Shown: positions 47,448 through 58,394 of the stretch, piece by piece
Position numbering within the stretch: position 1 is the stretch's first letter
Layout of the letters: every line of letters starts with the position of its first letter
From: Chara braunii
Lineage: Eukaryota > Streptophyta > Charophyceae > Charales > Characeae
Assembly (NCBI GenBank): GCA_003427395.1
Contig: BFEA01000285.1
Location: 1,499,274-1,558,854, forward strand
Reading direction: 5' to 3'
DNA length: 59,581 bases
Program-made: the position numbers and the translations under genes
Notes under the pieces: generated by a model
Seen by the model: only the letters and a program-made list of their open reading frames with translations
What the model was told of the DNA's origin: nothing
Database searches by the model: none

Positions 47448-47830
47448 CTATCCCCTCTCTTCCGTTGCTAAGGTCCCCATCTTTCCTATGAACACGGATA
47501 CGTCGGGGGCTCGTGTGTTAACCGGTAATAAACTCCTTGGATAGGCATATCCTTGACTGTGGAAGAGTACCCTATCCTCTGTTGTACCCGCAGTGCCATA
47601 GGCTCCTTCAAGTACCGAGGGTTCCAGACAACCGACTGGCATGACCAGAAGGGTGTCCGTATTATAACACATATAACTCTCATTTCAAATGTGGTCCAGT
47701 GCGTCCTACCCCACTCCTCGCAGTTTTCTATCAGGACGATAAGTGCCACTTCCCTTACCTTTTCCATACATAGTGATCGATTATTTTTTATGAGCATCTT
47801 CAGAGGTGAACTAGTTTTCTTAGGAGTCTA
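47448..47830 (-). pseudogene. Unrecognised minus-strand coding relic
   Basis: Two overlapping minus frames appear to be one broken frame. 47797-47670 includes EVALIVLIENCEEWGRTHWT. 47672-47448 includes LEPSVLEGAYGTAGTTEDRV then LFHSQGYAYPRSLLPVNT. No family is recognised. Same strand as modules A and B. Confidence 0.3.
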
Positions 47831-48399
47831 GCAATTCTCTTCATTCCCCATTTTTCTTCTTTCATCTGTCGATTAATAGGGCAGGATTGTTCATTTTAGA
47901 TAACCATTATGTTTATATGGGTTCCTTCATGCAGTTTTAAAGTAATAGTGTCATGGACCCTTGACTCGGACCCAAAAAAAAAAACTCATTGAAAGTGCCC
48001 ATATGGACGGATCACTCCGCCTTGGGATTTTTATCGAGTTTGACCAAAGCCAGAACACCAACCGCCTGCCAGGTTACTATTGCCCTTCTTTCAGACGAAG
48101 AGGAAGCATTGACCTACGACTTGTGACATGCCTTTTCAGAGTGATAAACACCAACACCTGCAGAAGGAGGCCTAGATCCACTCCTTAACAAGGAGCGCTC
48201 TGGTCACACAAACATTCATGCAATATAACATGTTATACCTCCAGGTCTAACCGTGTCATGCCCCCGACCACCCTCCATTCGGAATCTCTTAAGGGACATG
48301 TCGTCTATATTTCCTTATCTTCAGTTACGTACACGACCATGCGTTGGGCGCCCCCTTCAGGCAGGTACGGGTCTATTTAACCCCTATCCGACACCTCCA
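47831..48399. other. No recognisable feature
   Basis: Short plus frames of about 75 codons without motifs. Confidence 0.3.
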
Positions 48400-49425
48400 C
48401 CATTTTGTAGGGCCCCACCCAGTTAAACTTTTGAGTTTGAGTCGACCCTTCATCGGGTCTCAGTTGGCTCAACTCCGCCCACGCGCATACCTCAAGCACG
48501 GAGTGTTCGTCACAAAGTCACCCCCACCTAGTGCTATGAGATGGATTGGGGTGGGCCAGCAAGCGAGAAAGCTTTGATATTGGGGATGTAGTTCAACCCT
48601 CAAGTTAGGTGGGTAGTCTCGCTGATCCTTGACAAGCGTCCATTATCGATACTTGTTGTGTTCACAGGCAATTGCTCCTTCCAATACTCACGCAGTCTAA
48701 GGAATTATTTGAGATTTTGTCTTTCTTTATGCATAGGCCAAGTATCCTCCTTGGGTTGCGCATCCATTTCGTATGTGTAAAGTCTACCACATCATTAAGG
48801 AAAATGACTCGCCCCTCACCTTAGGCTTACTGACTAAGTCGTGTGACCCTTGTTGCCTCACTTGGGCGCCCCTTCGTTCCCAACCTCTTGCCAATCTAAG
48901 TGCTTACATCCTACACATTTTGCACCAATCATTCTTTCATACACCGTGTTCCATCGCTTGTCTATATGCCCCTTAGTCCTTTCAGGGCCCCGCCCATTCA
49001 TTCATGCGACCACAACGTTCTTTCGTTCACCCGACGTGCTTGCCAACAACCAATCATTTAATCTCCATTTTCTTTCAAAGTGGATCAACATGGAACAAAA
49101 ACTCGTCAATGGTTGAGAGTTAAGTTCACAACCCAAACTTGCTGCTTTTCCTTTCGCCTACTTGCTTAAGGCACTTTTATGGGCTACTCACCTGCACACT
49201 CAATGCAATATACAAACACGTCGAGCGCCATCTTGCTCAAGGCACTTGTATGGGTAACTCACCTGCACACTTAATGGAATACATGAACACGCACAACCAC
49301 CATTTAGGGTCAACACATAATCCCTCCCACATATCTATTCTCTTTTTTTTTTTTCATTTTCCTTATTCATTGTCCTTCTCTTGTCTCAGTCAATCTAGTC
49401 TTTTTGACTCACATTCGGGGTGTTG
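48400..49425. repeat. Right arm of the ~1 kb long-range inverted repeat
   Basis: Reverse-complement partner of 2250-3265 (landmarks given there), including TTGAGTCGACCCTTC and CAGTTGGCTCAACTC at ~48437-48476, mirrored at ~3190-3230. The arm abuts the start of the duplicated minisatellite block at 49428. Confidence 0.7.
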
Positions 49426-49427
49426 GT

Positions 49428-49750
49428 TGAGTAAACTGACCTTCTCGTAACCAACAAGTCTTTTCAATCCCCTGGTCCCTTCAACCCTCAAGTCTCGTCA
49501 ATTCTCAAGTCTTTTGACCCTCGAGTCCTTTCAACCCTTAACCCTTTTCCTCTTGGTGGCACAAGCGACCAACAACCCTTCCCTTGCCCTATTTCTCCAC
49601 CAAACGAGATCGAAACTCTTTCACCGTTTGTCCCTTGGCAATGTGACAAATTGAGCAGGGATGGGTTAGTCCCATGTCAAGATCAAGAAGGGATGAAGGG
49701 TTTAGCTAAGACTTAGAACGTGGAGGTAAAGGGAGAGAGTTGGCGGATTG

Positions 49751-49839
<89 letters not shown>

Positions 49840-49950
49840 GGGAGGGAGGCAGATCTTAAATGCCTTATCAAAGACCACCCTCCTTCTCATAATATCGTTC
49901 TAACTAAGAGCCCCCTTTACATTATGCAGTTTTATACTCTGTAAGCATGG
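49428..49950. repeat. Lead-in of duplicated minisatellite block, copy 2
   Basis: Direct-orientation match to 24895-25436, containing the pure (GA)n tract at 49753-49836 and the conserved CTCTGTAAGCATGGCG junction at ~49937-49952. Non-coding. Confidence 0.8.
49753..49836. repeat. (GA)n microsatellite
   Basis: Uninterrupted GA dinucleotide repeat of about 84 bp. Frames over it encode Arg/Glu or Leu/Ser runs only. Confidence 0.95.
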
Positions 49951-49954
49951 CGAT

Positions 49955-51880
49955 GACCGAGTGATGGAGGTGGAAGAAGGAGAAGGTGCAAGGCGGTTGG
50001 GTATGGTGGACAAGTGATGGAGGTTGAGGAAGAAGAAGGTGCAAGGTGGTTGGCTATGGTGGATGGGTGATGGAAGTGGAGGAAGAAGAAGGTGCAATGC
50101 GGTTGTCTATGGTGGATGGGTGATGGAGGTGGAAGGAGAAGAAGGTGCAAGGTGGTGGGTGGACACGCGATTAATGGAAGACCCAAAATTCGGGGTTTTT
50201 CGCTGCATCACTACAAGCAATGTCGTCGAAACGTTTGCAAACAAACTATGCAGGCTCATAATACAAACGTCAAAAAAACAAACATGCAAAAGAAAAAAAA
50301 AACAAAAAAGACGAACAACACTATAAAACCCTACTTGAAGTAGATTTCGAAGTTCGCCAAAACGTTTTCTGGAAAAAAAAAAAAAAAAAAGCAAAAATTC
50401 AAGGAAATATGATAGTTTCGGTGAAAAATTCGTCGAAAACAACACCACATATTGACCACAAGTGTATAGTGGAGAGGTGACGCAGGTAGAGGAAGAAGGT
50501 GTAAGATGGTTGACTATGGTGAATGGTTGAAGGAGGTGGACGGAGAAGAAGGTGCAAGCTGGTTGGCTATGGTGGATGGGTGATGGAGGTGGAGGGAGAA
50601 GAAAGTGCAAGGTGGTTGGCTATGGTGGATGGGTGATGGAGGTGGAGGAAGAAGAATGTACCATGTGGTTTTGGCTATGGTTGATGGGCGACGGAGGTGG
50701 AGGAAGAAATTTGTTCAAGGTGGTTCACTATGGTGAATGAGTGGTGAAGATGGAGGAAGAAGGTGCAAGGTGGTTGGTTATGGTGGATGAGTGATGGAGG
50801 TGGAGAAAAGAGAAGGTGCATGGCGGTTGGCTATGGTGGGTGGGTGACGGAGGTGGAGGAGGAGGATGGTGCAAAGTGGTTGACTGCGGTGGATGGATGA
50901 TCGAGGTGGAGGAGGAAGAAGGTGCAAGGTGGTTTGCTATGGTGGATGGGCGATGGAGGTGGAAGAGAAAGAAGATACGTGGTGTTTGAGCAAGGTGGAT
51001 GTGATGGAGGTGGAGGAAGAAGAAGGTGCAGGGTGGTTCGCTATGGTAGATGGGTGATGGGGGTGGAGGAGGAAGAAGGTGGATGGTGGTTGACTATGAT
51101 GGATGCGTGACGGAGGTTGGGGAGGAAGATGGTGCAAGGAGGTTGGCTATGGTGGATGGGCGATGGAGGTGCTAAAGGAAGAAGGTGCAAGGTGTTTGGC
51201 TAAGGTGGATGGGTGATGAAGGTGGAGGAAGAAGAAGGTGGAAGGTGGTTGGCTATTGGGCGAGGAAGAAAGTGCATGGTGGTTGGCTATAGTGGATGGG
51301 TGATGGAGGTGGAGGTGGAAGATGGTGCAAGGTGTTTGGCTATGATGGATGGGTGATGGAGGTGGAGGAGGAAGAAGGTGGAGGGTGGTTGGCTATGGTG
51401 GATGGGTGATGGAGATGGAGCAAGAAGAAGGTGCAAGCTCGTTGACCTTGGTGGATGGGTAATGGAGGTGGAGGAGGAAGATGGTGCATGGTGGTTTGCT
51501 ATGGTGGATGGGTGACGGAGATGGAAGAGGAAGATGGTGCAAGGTGGTTACCTATGGTGGATGGGTGATGAGGTGGAGGTGGAAGAAGGTGGAGGGTGGT
51601 TGGCTATGGTGGATGGGTGATGGAGGTGGAGGAAGAGGAAGGTGCATGGTGGTTGGTTTTGGTGGATGGGTGACAAAGGTGGAAGAGGAAGATGGTGGAA
51701 GGTGGTTAGCTATGGTGGATGGGTGATGGAGTTGGAGGAGGAAGAAGGTGCAGGGTGGTTGGCTATGGCGGATGGGTGATGGAGATGAAGGAGGAAGAAG
51801 GTGGAAGGTGGTTGGCTATGGCAGATGGGTGATGGAGGTGGAGGAGGAATAAGTTGCATGGTGGTTGGCTACAACATTGT
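49955..51880. repeat. 53-bp minisatellite, copy 2, with a 300-bp interruption
   Basis: Same 53-bp unit as at 25437-27165. It covers 49955-50160 (about 4 units) and 50465-51880 (about 26 units). Between them, 50161-50464 is non-repeat sequence with A-rich runs (one at about 50371-50388). Its ends show no clear target duplication or inverted termini. Frames of Gly/Trp-rich and Pro/His-rich peptides are artefacts of the repeat. Confidence 0.9.
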
Positions 51881-52213
51881 TGAGCCCCATTCCCGGACCC
51901 TCGGCATGGATCCGAAAACCGCCCAAAAAAAAAAAAAAAAAAGAGGGGGGAGGCTGCACAACGTTGCGGGCTACCTGCAGGCATTTCCTACGTTTTGCAG
52001 CAAAATGGCTTCTCCGAACCCCCTGCCTAGAATCAACCCTCCCGTTCTGGGACCAAGGTGGTCCTTTGTGCGGGGGTGGAGGTTGCTGGTGCGGGACCGG
52101 GAGTGTTGGGGCCGGGGGTCGCAGCGGGGGTCAGGGAGGCGAGTGTTCGGGGTTGGGCTGCAGGGGTGGGGGGCGTGGGCGAGCGTTCAGGCTATTGTGG
52201 TCTCTCTTTGTCT
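51881..52213. other. G-rich unique stretch
   Basis: Contains an A-run (~51925-51942) and then G-rich sequence. The open frames (51801-52397, 51865-52314, 52058-52327) run into the downstream microsatellite and are not supported as genes. Confidence 0.35.
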
Positions 52214-52232
52214 TTCTCTGTCTGTCTGTTTG

Positions 52233-52263
<31 letters not shown>

Positions 52264-52275
52264 GTGTGTGTGTGT

Positions 52276-52306
<31 letters not shown>
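52214..52306. repeat. (CT)n-(GT)n compound microsatellite at the PLE 5' edge
   Basis: CT-rich repeats (to about 52262) run into GT repeats (52263-52306). The PLE-derived sequence begins immediately after. Confidence 0.9.
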
Positions 52307-52307
<1 letters not shown>

Positions 52308-53504
52308 TCTCTAGCAAGATTTGTTAGAGTGGTCGGTGGTAACTGGGGAGCTTCGCCCCTCAGGATTTACCCCGGCCTGCATAAAAACTTAGTATAGCCA
52401 GGATAGTTTAGTGAATTTTTTGTAGATTCTACTTTGTTTTTCGGTCGCATGACGGCTCGTCGGCTCTATTTGTAGGTAGTTTTACCCATAGTGAAAGTGC
52501 CGATTATCACGGAAACGAATTTAGCCAGGTCTTTTTTTAGGAATTTTTAAAAAGTTAAAGAATTGAAAAAGAGGGGGTTGGTACCGACTTTTTGCAACAA
52601 ATGTTTTTCAAATCGACGGAAAGGCCGAAAGGTGGCGCAGAAACGTATCTGCTTAGTGACAGCGGAATGGTATGAGCCGCCTCTGCCACGGCCACAATGT
52701 GAGATGGAGATGCGACTGTCGAGAGTCTACCGGTTCAGTCGGCTGGTGCCACGGGATGAGATGACAGAACCTATACTTGGCTATGGTGGGAGTTTGGTTC
52801 ACCAGGAAAAGATGTCGATCGGGTTACAAGTACAGACTGTAGGTGGTCGACTCCAAGTTTTTGGAACGTGGGTTTTGGAATTGGATGAAATGTATACTAA
52901 GAAGGTAAAACTATTCTTCCTGTTGTTTTGTTGGTACATGACTGCTTTCGAGGAGAGCGAAGGGCTCATGAATCCATATTTTTGGTGCGCTATGGGTGGT
53001 ACTCAGGTCGGGAGGATCGGTGTGGATTGTAATCACGAAAAAATGGTGGTATGCGAAGAGAAGGGGGTAGGTAGTCATCAGAGGTTATGTCGACGCGGGG
53101 TAGCAGGAAAAAAAAAAGAAAAAAAAAAAAGAAAAAAGAAAAAAATTGGGGTGAGGTAGTGGGAAAGATGGTCCCCGCTGTGGTGTTGATTGAGGTTTGA
53201 TGAGAAAGACAATATACGGGTAACGAGCTCGTTGGATAGAACGTTGAGTTTTAGTATTTAAAGGAGGAGAGGGATGGCCTTAACCCTCTCACCAAGCTGG
53301 GTTGCTTGATCAGGATACTTCAGTTCTCCTTGATGAGTCTGTGGTGTACGCCCACAGTGAAACGCGTCGGAGATCTCGTGCGAGTGGTTCATTGTCCTAG
53401 TTATTGATTTTCAGTTGTATCTTGAAGGAATTGTCTGGTATTTGATTATACTGTGTATGATCTTCCAGCACAAAGAGGAGTGTGGCCGTTGTTTCTCCTG
53501 AGAA
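52306..53504 (+). repeat. Left pseudo-LTR (5'-truncated upstream PLE copy)
   Basis: Matches 58303-59476 from TTCTCTAGCAAGATTTGTTA through TCCTGAGAA. The offset changes from 5997 at the 5' end to 5972 at the 3' end because an A-rich tract is longer here (53108-53147). It begins in the ORF2 C-terminus (ending YPGLHKNLV) and ends just past the ribozyme. The 198-codon frame at 52563-53159 is not conserved in the right copy. Confidence 0.9.
53325..53373 (+). ncRNA. Hammerhead ribozyme, left pseudo-LTR (one core change)
   Basis: Stem I is TCTCC (53325-53329) with GGAGA (53369-53373). The core box TTGATGA (53330-53336) should be CTGATGA, so the invariant first C is T here. Stem II is CTGTGG/CCACAG closed by TGTACGC, with a G-T closing pair. 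GAAAC at 53359-53363 leads to GC and GTC (53366-53368); predicted cleavage is after 53368. Stem III is minimal, as in PLE ribozymes. The core change predicts poor or no cleavage. Confidence 0.75.
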
Positions 53505-54362
53505 TTCGGTGATCGTGGTAGCCTACTTCGCTATGTCGAAGATTTGGTGGCTAGTACTGGTTACGTTGGTGTGGATTCGGATGAAGAGAGTCGTTTGTGT
53601 ATTGGTTCGGTGGAATACTGGGTACTAGGGTATGATCGGGGATGGTGATGTGATTAACAACGAAGAATAGGGACACGCTGGGTTGATCATGTTGTAGTCA
53701 TTGGATAGATTTGTTGGCATGTTGAGTGTGGATAGTAGCTGTCTTCGCTACGGGATCTTGCTCTATCTCTCTCTCTATCGCTTTTTTTTTTTTTTTCTTT
53801 CTCTCTCCCCCTTTCATTTTCTCTCTCCCCCTTTCATTTTCTCTCTTTCTTCTCTCTTTCTCCCTCCCTCTCTCTCTCTCTCTCTCGCTCTTTCGCAAAG
53901 GGTTATTGGATGCAACCCATTTTTCCTACTTATCGTCGAGACAGGGATGTGTGTCGTTGCGTTGGAGGGGCTTGGGGGATGTGTTGAATGGGGATGAGCA
54001 GTAATAAATGCATCCCACTTTCGTTTGTGTCTTCGCGATGGGCTTTTCTGCTCGTACGAACCCTGTTGCTGTTCTCTGTCGTATTCAATGAAGATTCTTT
54101 AGTGGCACGTTTGGGCCTGTGAATTGTAAAAAAAAGCGACTAATATTAATCGAGTAATAAGCAATTTGGATGTGGTGGGTACACAAGAGCTGATTATGTG
54201 AGCACGGAGGTGTAGGAACTACTTGTTTATGTTCGTTGTAGGGCTTGCGATCTCCAAGGGGCTGTTGATGGGGTGGAAAGATTGTAGATCTTTGTATTTC
54301 GAAGCTAAAGTGACTATGACTGTCAAACGCTCGGATTAGTGATAACCGATTAGTGAGAAGGT
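53505..54362 (+). other. PLE 5' region with polypyrimidine tract
   Basis: Sequence between the left ribozyme and the first ORF. It contains a T/CT-rich tract at about 53765-53890 (T-run 53781-53796, then imperfect CTCTC). Frames over the tract are low-complexity. It would be the 5' leader of the ribozyme-processed RNA. Confidence 0.5.
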
Positions 54363-54608
54363 ATGAACTCGAGACACATTAGAGAGGTAGAGTTAGAAAG
54401 ACTGTGGGTAGATCTAGAAAGAGAGGTGGACAATTTAGTACCAATCATACACGTGGCTCTCCACGACGGTGATGTAGATACGAAAACTGAGTTATTTACT
54501 TAACTAGATAGAGTGTTGGGGAGAGTGTATAGTGTTGGGTGTATGCTTAGGGACTGTAGAAATCGGAGGGCCAGGGCGTCTAGGAGGAGGTTAGAAACTG
54601 ATGGCTAA
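54363..54608 (+). pseudogene. Short upstream PLE ORF (ORF0) with one stop
   Basis: Starts ATG AAC TCG at 54363 and reads RHIREVELERLWVDLEREVD, then NLVPIIHVALHDGDVDTKTE. After a TAA at 54501-54503 it continues RVLGRVYSVGCMLRDCRNRR to a TAA at 54606-54608. Charged heptad-like spacing suggests a coiled coil. Its end overlaps the ORF1 start (ATGGCTAA), as often seen between retroelement frames. No family is recognised. It is too short to be certain, but composition and position support a real, now broken, frame. Confidence 0.45.
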
Positions 54609-55520
54609 TCCAGCCCACTTCTCGAATACGCAGCAAGTGCCATATGCTAATCCGTCACCCAATGGAGTAGCCATAGGGGGTAATGGGTACGAAACCACTA
54701 CATGTTACATATGTGGCAAAGCAGGGCATTACTCGAGGAATTGATGGCAAGCCTCAGGTAGGCTTCCCTCTCAGCTTCCTATCGATAACGAAGTCACTCA
54801 GATGAGGGATTTTTACAAAAGAGCGGTTCAAAAGGAGGAGGAATACGAGAGGAAGGCCATGAAGGAAATGGAGAAGAGAAGATTGGAGGAGGATCAGAGG
54901 AGAGAATCCGAACGGATACGCGACGCCGAAGCAAGGAAGGCAAGATTTGAGGCGACTATCGCACGGCTGCTGGCTCAACAAAATCGTACGAACTATGCTA
55001 TAGTGGGGGCTCCGGCTACAGTAAGAAAAAAGTCTCCCACATCGAAGGCTAGGATGCTTCGAGAGATCCGGAGTTATATTGATGAATCAGAAGATGAGAG
55101 TGAAGAGGTAAGAGAAGAAGTGGGAAAGCTCGTAGACGCTATCGAGAGGAGGAAGAAAGGCGGCGGGAAGATGAAGGCTCCGATTGAAGAAGAGGAAGAG
55201 AGATCGACTAGAGCCGTGAAGAGAACACGTGAGAAGACAATGGAAGTTAATCAAGACTAGAGAACGACTGTTTGAAGACACCTAGGAAGTGCCTCTCGGC
55301 ATCATGTTTGAATGAGGGAATGCTCAAATATGCTTTAGAGGTACACAAGAGGATGTCAGCAACGAAAGTATCGGAGCTTCGAAAAATCTGCAGCAAAGAG
55401 GGGATTAAGTGGTCGAAGAGAGATGAAGTCATCTGCGAGTTAGTAAGGTGTAGGACGAAGTTAGCATATGAGGGTTTTGTCGAGAAAAAGGATGACATCT
55501 CCCCGTTGAACGAGAAGTGA
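54601..55520 (+). pseudogene. PLE ORF1: zinc knuckle, coiled coil, SAP-like segment
   Basis: ATG at 54601. Residues 35-48 read CYICGKAGHYSRN then TGA (54742-54744): a C-x2-C-x4-H-x4-C knuckle whose fourth Cys codon has become the stop. The same frame resumes with a long charged helix (54802-54960: RAVQKEEEYERKAMKEMEKR). Near 55250-55260 the frame shifts, then continues at 55272-55520 with KVSELRKICSKEGIKWSKRD then EVICELVRC, resembling a SAP-type DNA-binding helix pair. Such proteins may bind element RNA or DNA; that role is inferred. Confidence 0.6.
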
Positions 55521-56004
55521 GGTACGCAAGTCTTTTTGTGATCTCGGTGAATATGGAGGAGCTGGACAGATGATGCTACTCCGGAGAGAGAGGATGGGAA
55601 GCAAGGGAGGTTGGTACATCATAAGCTAGAGACCCACGTGACGAGATAGTTCCTGCTGTTGGCGGTGAGAGGTTCTTTTCCATGGATGAAGAAGTGGTTG
55701 GGTGTGATGAATGATGATGCTTCATAAAGGGTTAATACGAGGGACTCCGGAGTTTATATCATTGTTAGTCTTTTTTGTAAGCATATTTACATTGGATGTA
55801 CTGTTAGGAGAGTCATTAGGAGGTGGGCGGAGCACTTCAGATGTGCGGTCTCCGGGAATTCTGGTAATGCCAGGAAATTACACGTATGGCTAAAAAGATT
55901 TGGTTAAGAGTGTTATCTAGTTGTACCGGTGGTGGTGGGAGTGGAAGATTTGGGGAATATCGAGATGATGCTGATAAAACGTTTTTCACCCGCATTGAAT
56001 AGCA
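55521..56004 (+). other. Decayed junction between PLE ORF1 and ORF2
   Basis: Frames change repeatedly; a 60-codon frame at 55711-55893 has no motif. It probably holds the broken N-terminus of ORF2. No GIY-YIG pattern was seen. Confidence 0.4.
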
Positions 56005-58394
56005 TTGGCAAGGGCTAAGGGGGTGGGAAGAAGAGGAAGGAAAGAGAAGAGTGAGAGAGGTAAGAGAGCTAGTAGATGCGCTCAGGGTTCCGTGATATGT
56101 TTTACATATAAGGGAACCCGGGCGTCTTCGCTCATAGAAGCATTGAAGATCATGGACAAGGAAGGAGGTATGGGACATATGTGGTCTTCAGGAGGAAAGA
56201 TGTGGTCTAATGGATGGTCGGCCATTCGTACGAAGGTTGGTGAGTCGATGGTCAAGTACTGTGGAAAGACGCTGAGGATGAGAGAGATGAGGGAATTTTT
56301 GGAAAAAGGAGGTTCCTTTCAGGTGGTGAAAGTAAAGTTCGTTTCATCAACCATCGTCCGATGGAAGAATTTTATGAAGGAAATGCTTTCCCCCCGTTAT
56401 CTCATAAGGAGCATCTATAGATTCTCTTCTCCAAAGATGATGGCCTTATACAAGACAACCGGTCTATTCTCTCAGAAAAAGACGCGCACGTCATTGAAAT
56501 TGAGATTAGCTAGAGTGATTAGAAGGAGGTTTGAGGTTGACATTAGGAAGAGGCCTTTTGTAAGGGTTCCGTTCCCGCCGTGCTTGAGAACAAACATCGT
56601 ACGACTGATTACGATTGAGTCATTGCATTTGCTCATTCCTGATAGAGCTATAAGTAGCTATGTGGGAGGAAGAGTTAGGGTAGTCATGATGAAAGGACGG
56701 ACGGTTGGGGATCTGATACTCAATCATCGATCATGGGTGAAAAAGGATGAGGCGTCATGTACTTGCTTATCTGTTGACCTACCACGGATCCAGGGGCATG
56801 TCTTCACCAGGTTGAATGAAGTGAAAAATGTACCTGAATTTCTATGCAATTCGAGGAATATTACGAAAGGAAAGGGGTATTTTCCGGAAGGGATAGAGAG
56901 AGGTATAATAGAGGCTATCAAGCCTTGGGCTAAAGGGAGAAGGGTGTGCATTGATAAGTCTCTGGTGGCAAATACATTTACCGAATCAGGTTGCAGGGTG
57001 TCAGGAATGTTGGAAGAGCAGGTGGAGAGATGGTTTGCTCCTTTCCGTAATCTGGTTGCTGTACCGATTGATAAAAATCCGAGTGGCACTCTGATAATTT
57101 GCCCACTTTTGTATTTTCATTCCTATCACTTGACATTCCGGTGGAATGGTAGTTTTGTACTGCAGTTGGAGTGGGAGGTGGAGTTACTAAGGGTAACTAA
57201 AGATGACTACAAACGTGATGGACTGCATAAGGTTGCGGAATGGGAAAAGGACGGTGGAATTGCTACTGCCTATATTTTACCGAAAGACAAAGACCTGAGT
57301 AGATGGAGACCTATATATGGCACTAGCTACGAATGATCCTGCTAGATTGGCAAGCTCAAGAATGGGAAGAACGGTACGTTACATGCTACTATGTATCAGA
57401 AAGAGAACCCATTTTGACCTGAGATCTATGGATGAGCTGCAGACGGTCCTGCTACAGCACCAGAGGTACCTACAGAAAAGTTGCGACGCAGTGTTGGCAC
57501 AAAGTTTCGACATAAAGGACATGTTCGCAAAGCTTACACACGATAGTGTGCTTGAAGCGGTTGATTAGATTATAAGTATCCATGAGGCCAGGGGGATGAA
57601 AGTAGTAAAAGTGAGTTGGAGCGGGAAGGAATGCAAGATGTCAAGGGATGTGAGTCTAGAGTATGGATTCACCACCCTAAATTTTTGTGTTATTAGGACA
57701 ATGGTAGCCTATGATTTATCCCATGCTTTTGTCAAATGTGGCACCCAAGTACTAAGGCAGATTTCGGGCATTCCCATGGGCAGGAATTCGAGCCCTGTCC
57801 TCGCTTGTCTCGGGCTGAGTACGTTTTTCTTGCATCACTGGGAACAGACCTGGGTTGGTCAGGGAAGTACGGATGATAGATGACGTTGCGGTATCAGTGG
57901 GAGTACAGGCTGCACAAAATGGATCATGGGAGAAAGCGAGGTCCATCATGTTGAAGTTTGAAGATTGCTATGATAGCAATCTCGAATTGGTACGAAAGGA
58001 CAGAGAGTCGAACACATTCGAACTTTTGGCGACGGTGGTTCAGATTGGCATATGTCCTATCAACGTAAGGATTATCCCCAAGACCAGAAACCAGAAATCT
58101 CCATTACACGAGGGTAAGGTGAAGATTGAGTCTATGCAAGACTTCACTTCGTTTTCTTTCAAGAAGATGAAGAGGGCGGTATTGACCGCCAGTATGCTGA
58201 GGATCAATAGGCTTGCTACCAATGAGGAAGAAGTGTTAGTTGCCATCTTTGCTTTGGTCATGGAATCGAACCTTCGGGGCTATCCCCCGGAGGTCTCTCT
58301 CGGTTCTCTAGCAAGATTTGTTAGAGTGGCCGGTGGTAACTGGGGAGCTTCACTCCTCAGGATTTACCCCGGCCTGCATAAATACTTAGTATAG
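56005..58394 (+). pseudogene. PLE ORF2: reverse transcriptase, broken by three lesions
   Basis: A 443-codon frame (56005-57336, opening on TTG) holds the N-terminal part. It includes TVGDLILNHRSWVKKD and a CTC...GHVF Cys/His motif, and ends with LPKDKDLSRWRPI (RT motif 1-2). A frameshift leads to motif A FDIKDMFAKLTHDSVLEAVD (Asp at 57509-57511), then a TAG at 57566-57568 (Trp-like position). Motif B GIPMGRNSSP (57767-57796) follows. A frameshift near 57.86 kb leads to RMIDDVAVSV (Asp-Asp 57879-57884). The tail has MLRINRL and LRGYPPEV. Catalytic residues are intact. No endonuclease domain is seen. Confidence 0.75.

Noticed and set aside
50161-50464. Possible insertion element inside minisatellite copy 2
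   Set aside because: No terminal inverted repeats, no target duplication and about 20 bp of repeat phase lost; a deletion/insertion event is equally likely.
52563-53159. 198-codon ORF inside the left pseudo-LTR
   Set aside because: It opens on TTG, and the aligned right copy is interrupted by TGA (58710) and TAA (58821). Differences fall at all codon positions, so it is unlikely to be coding.
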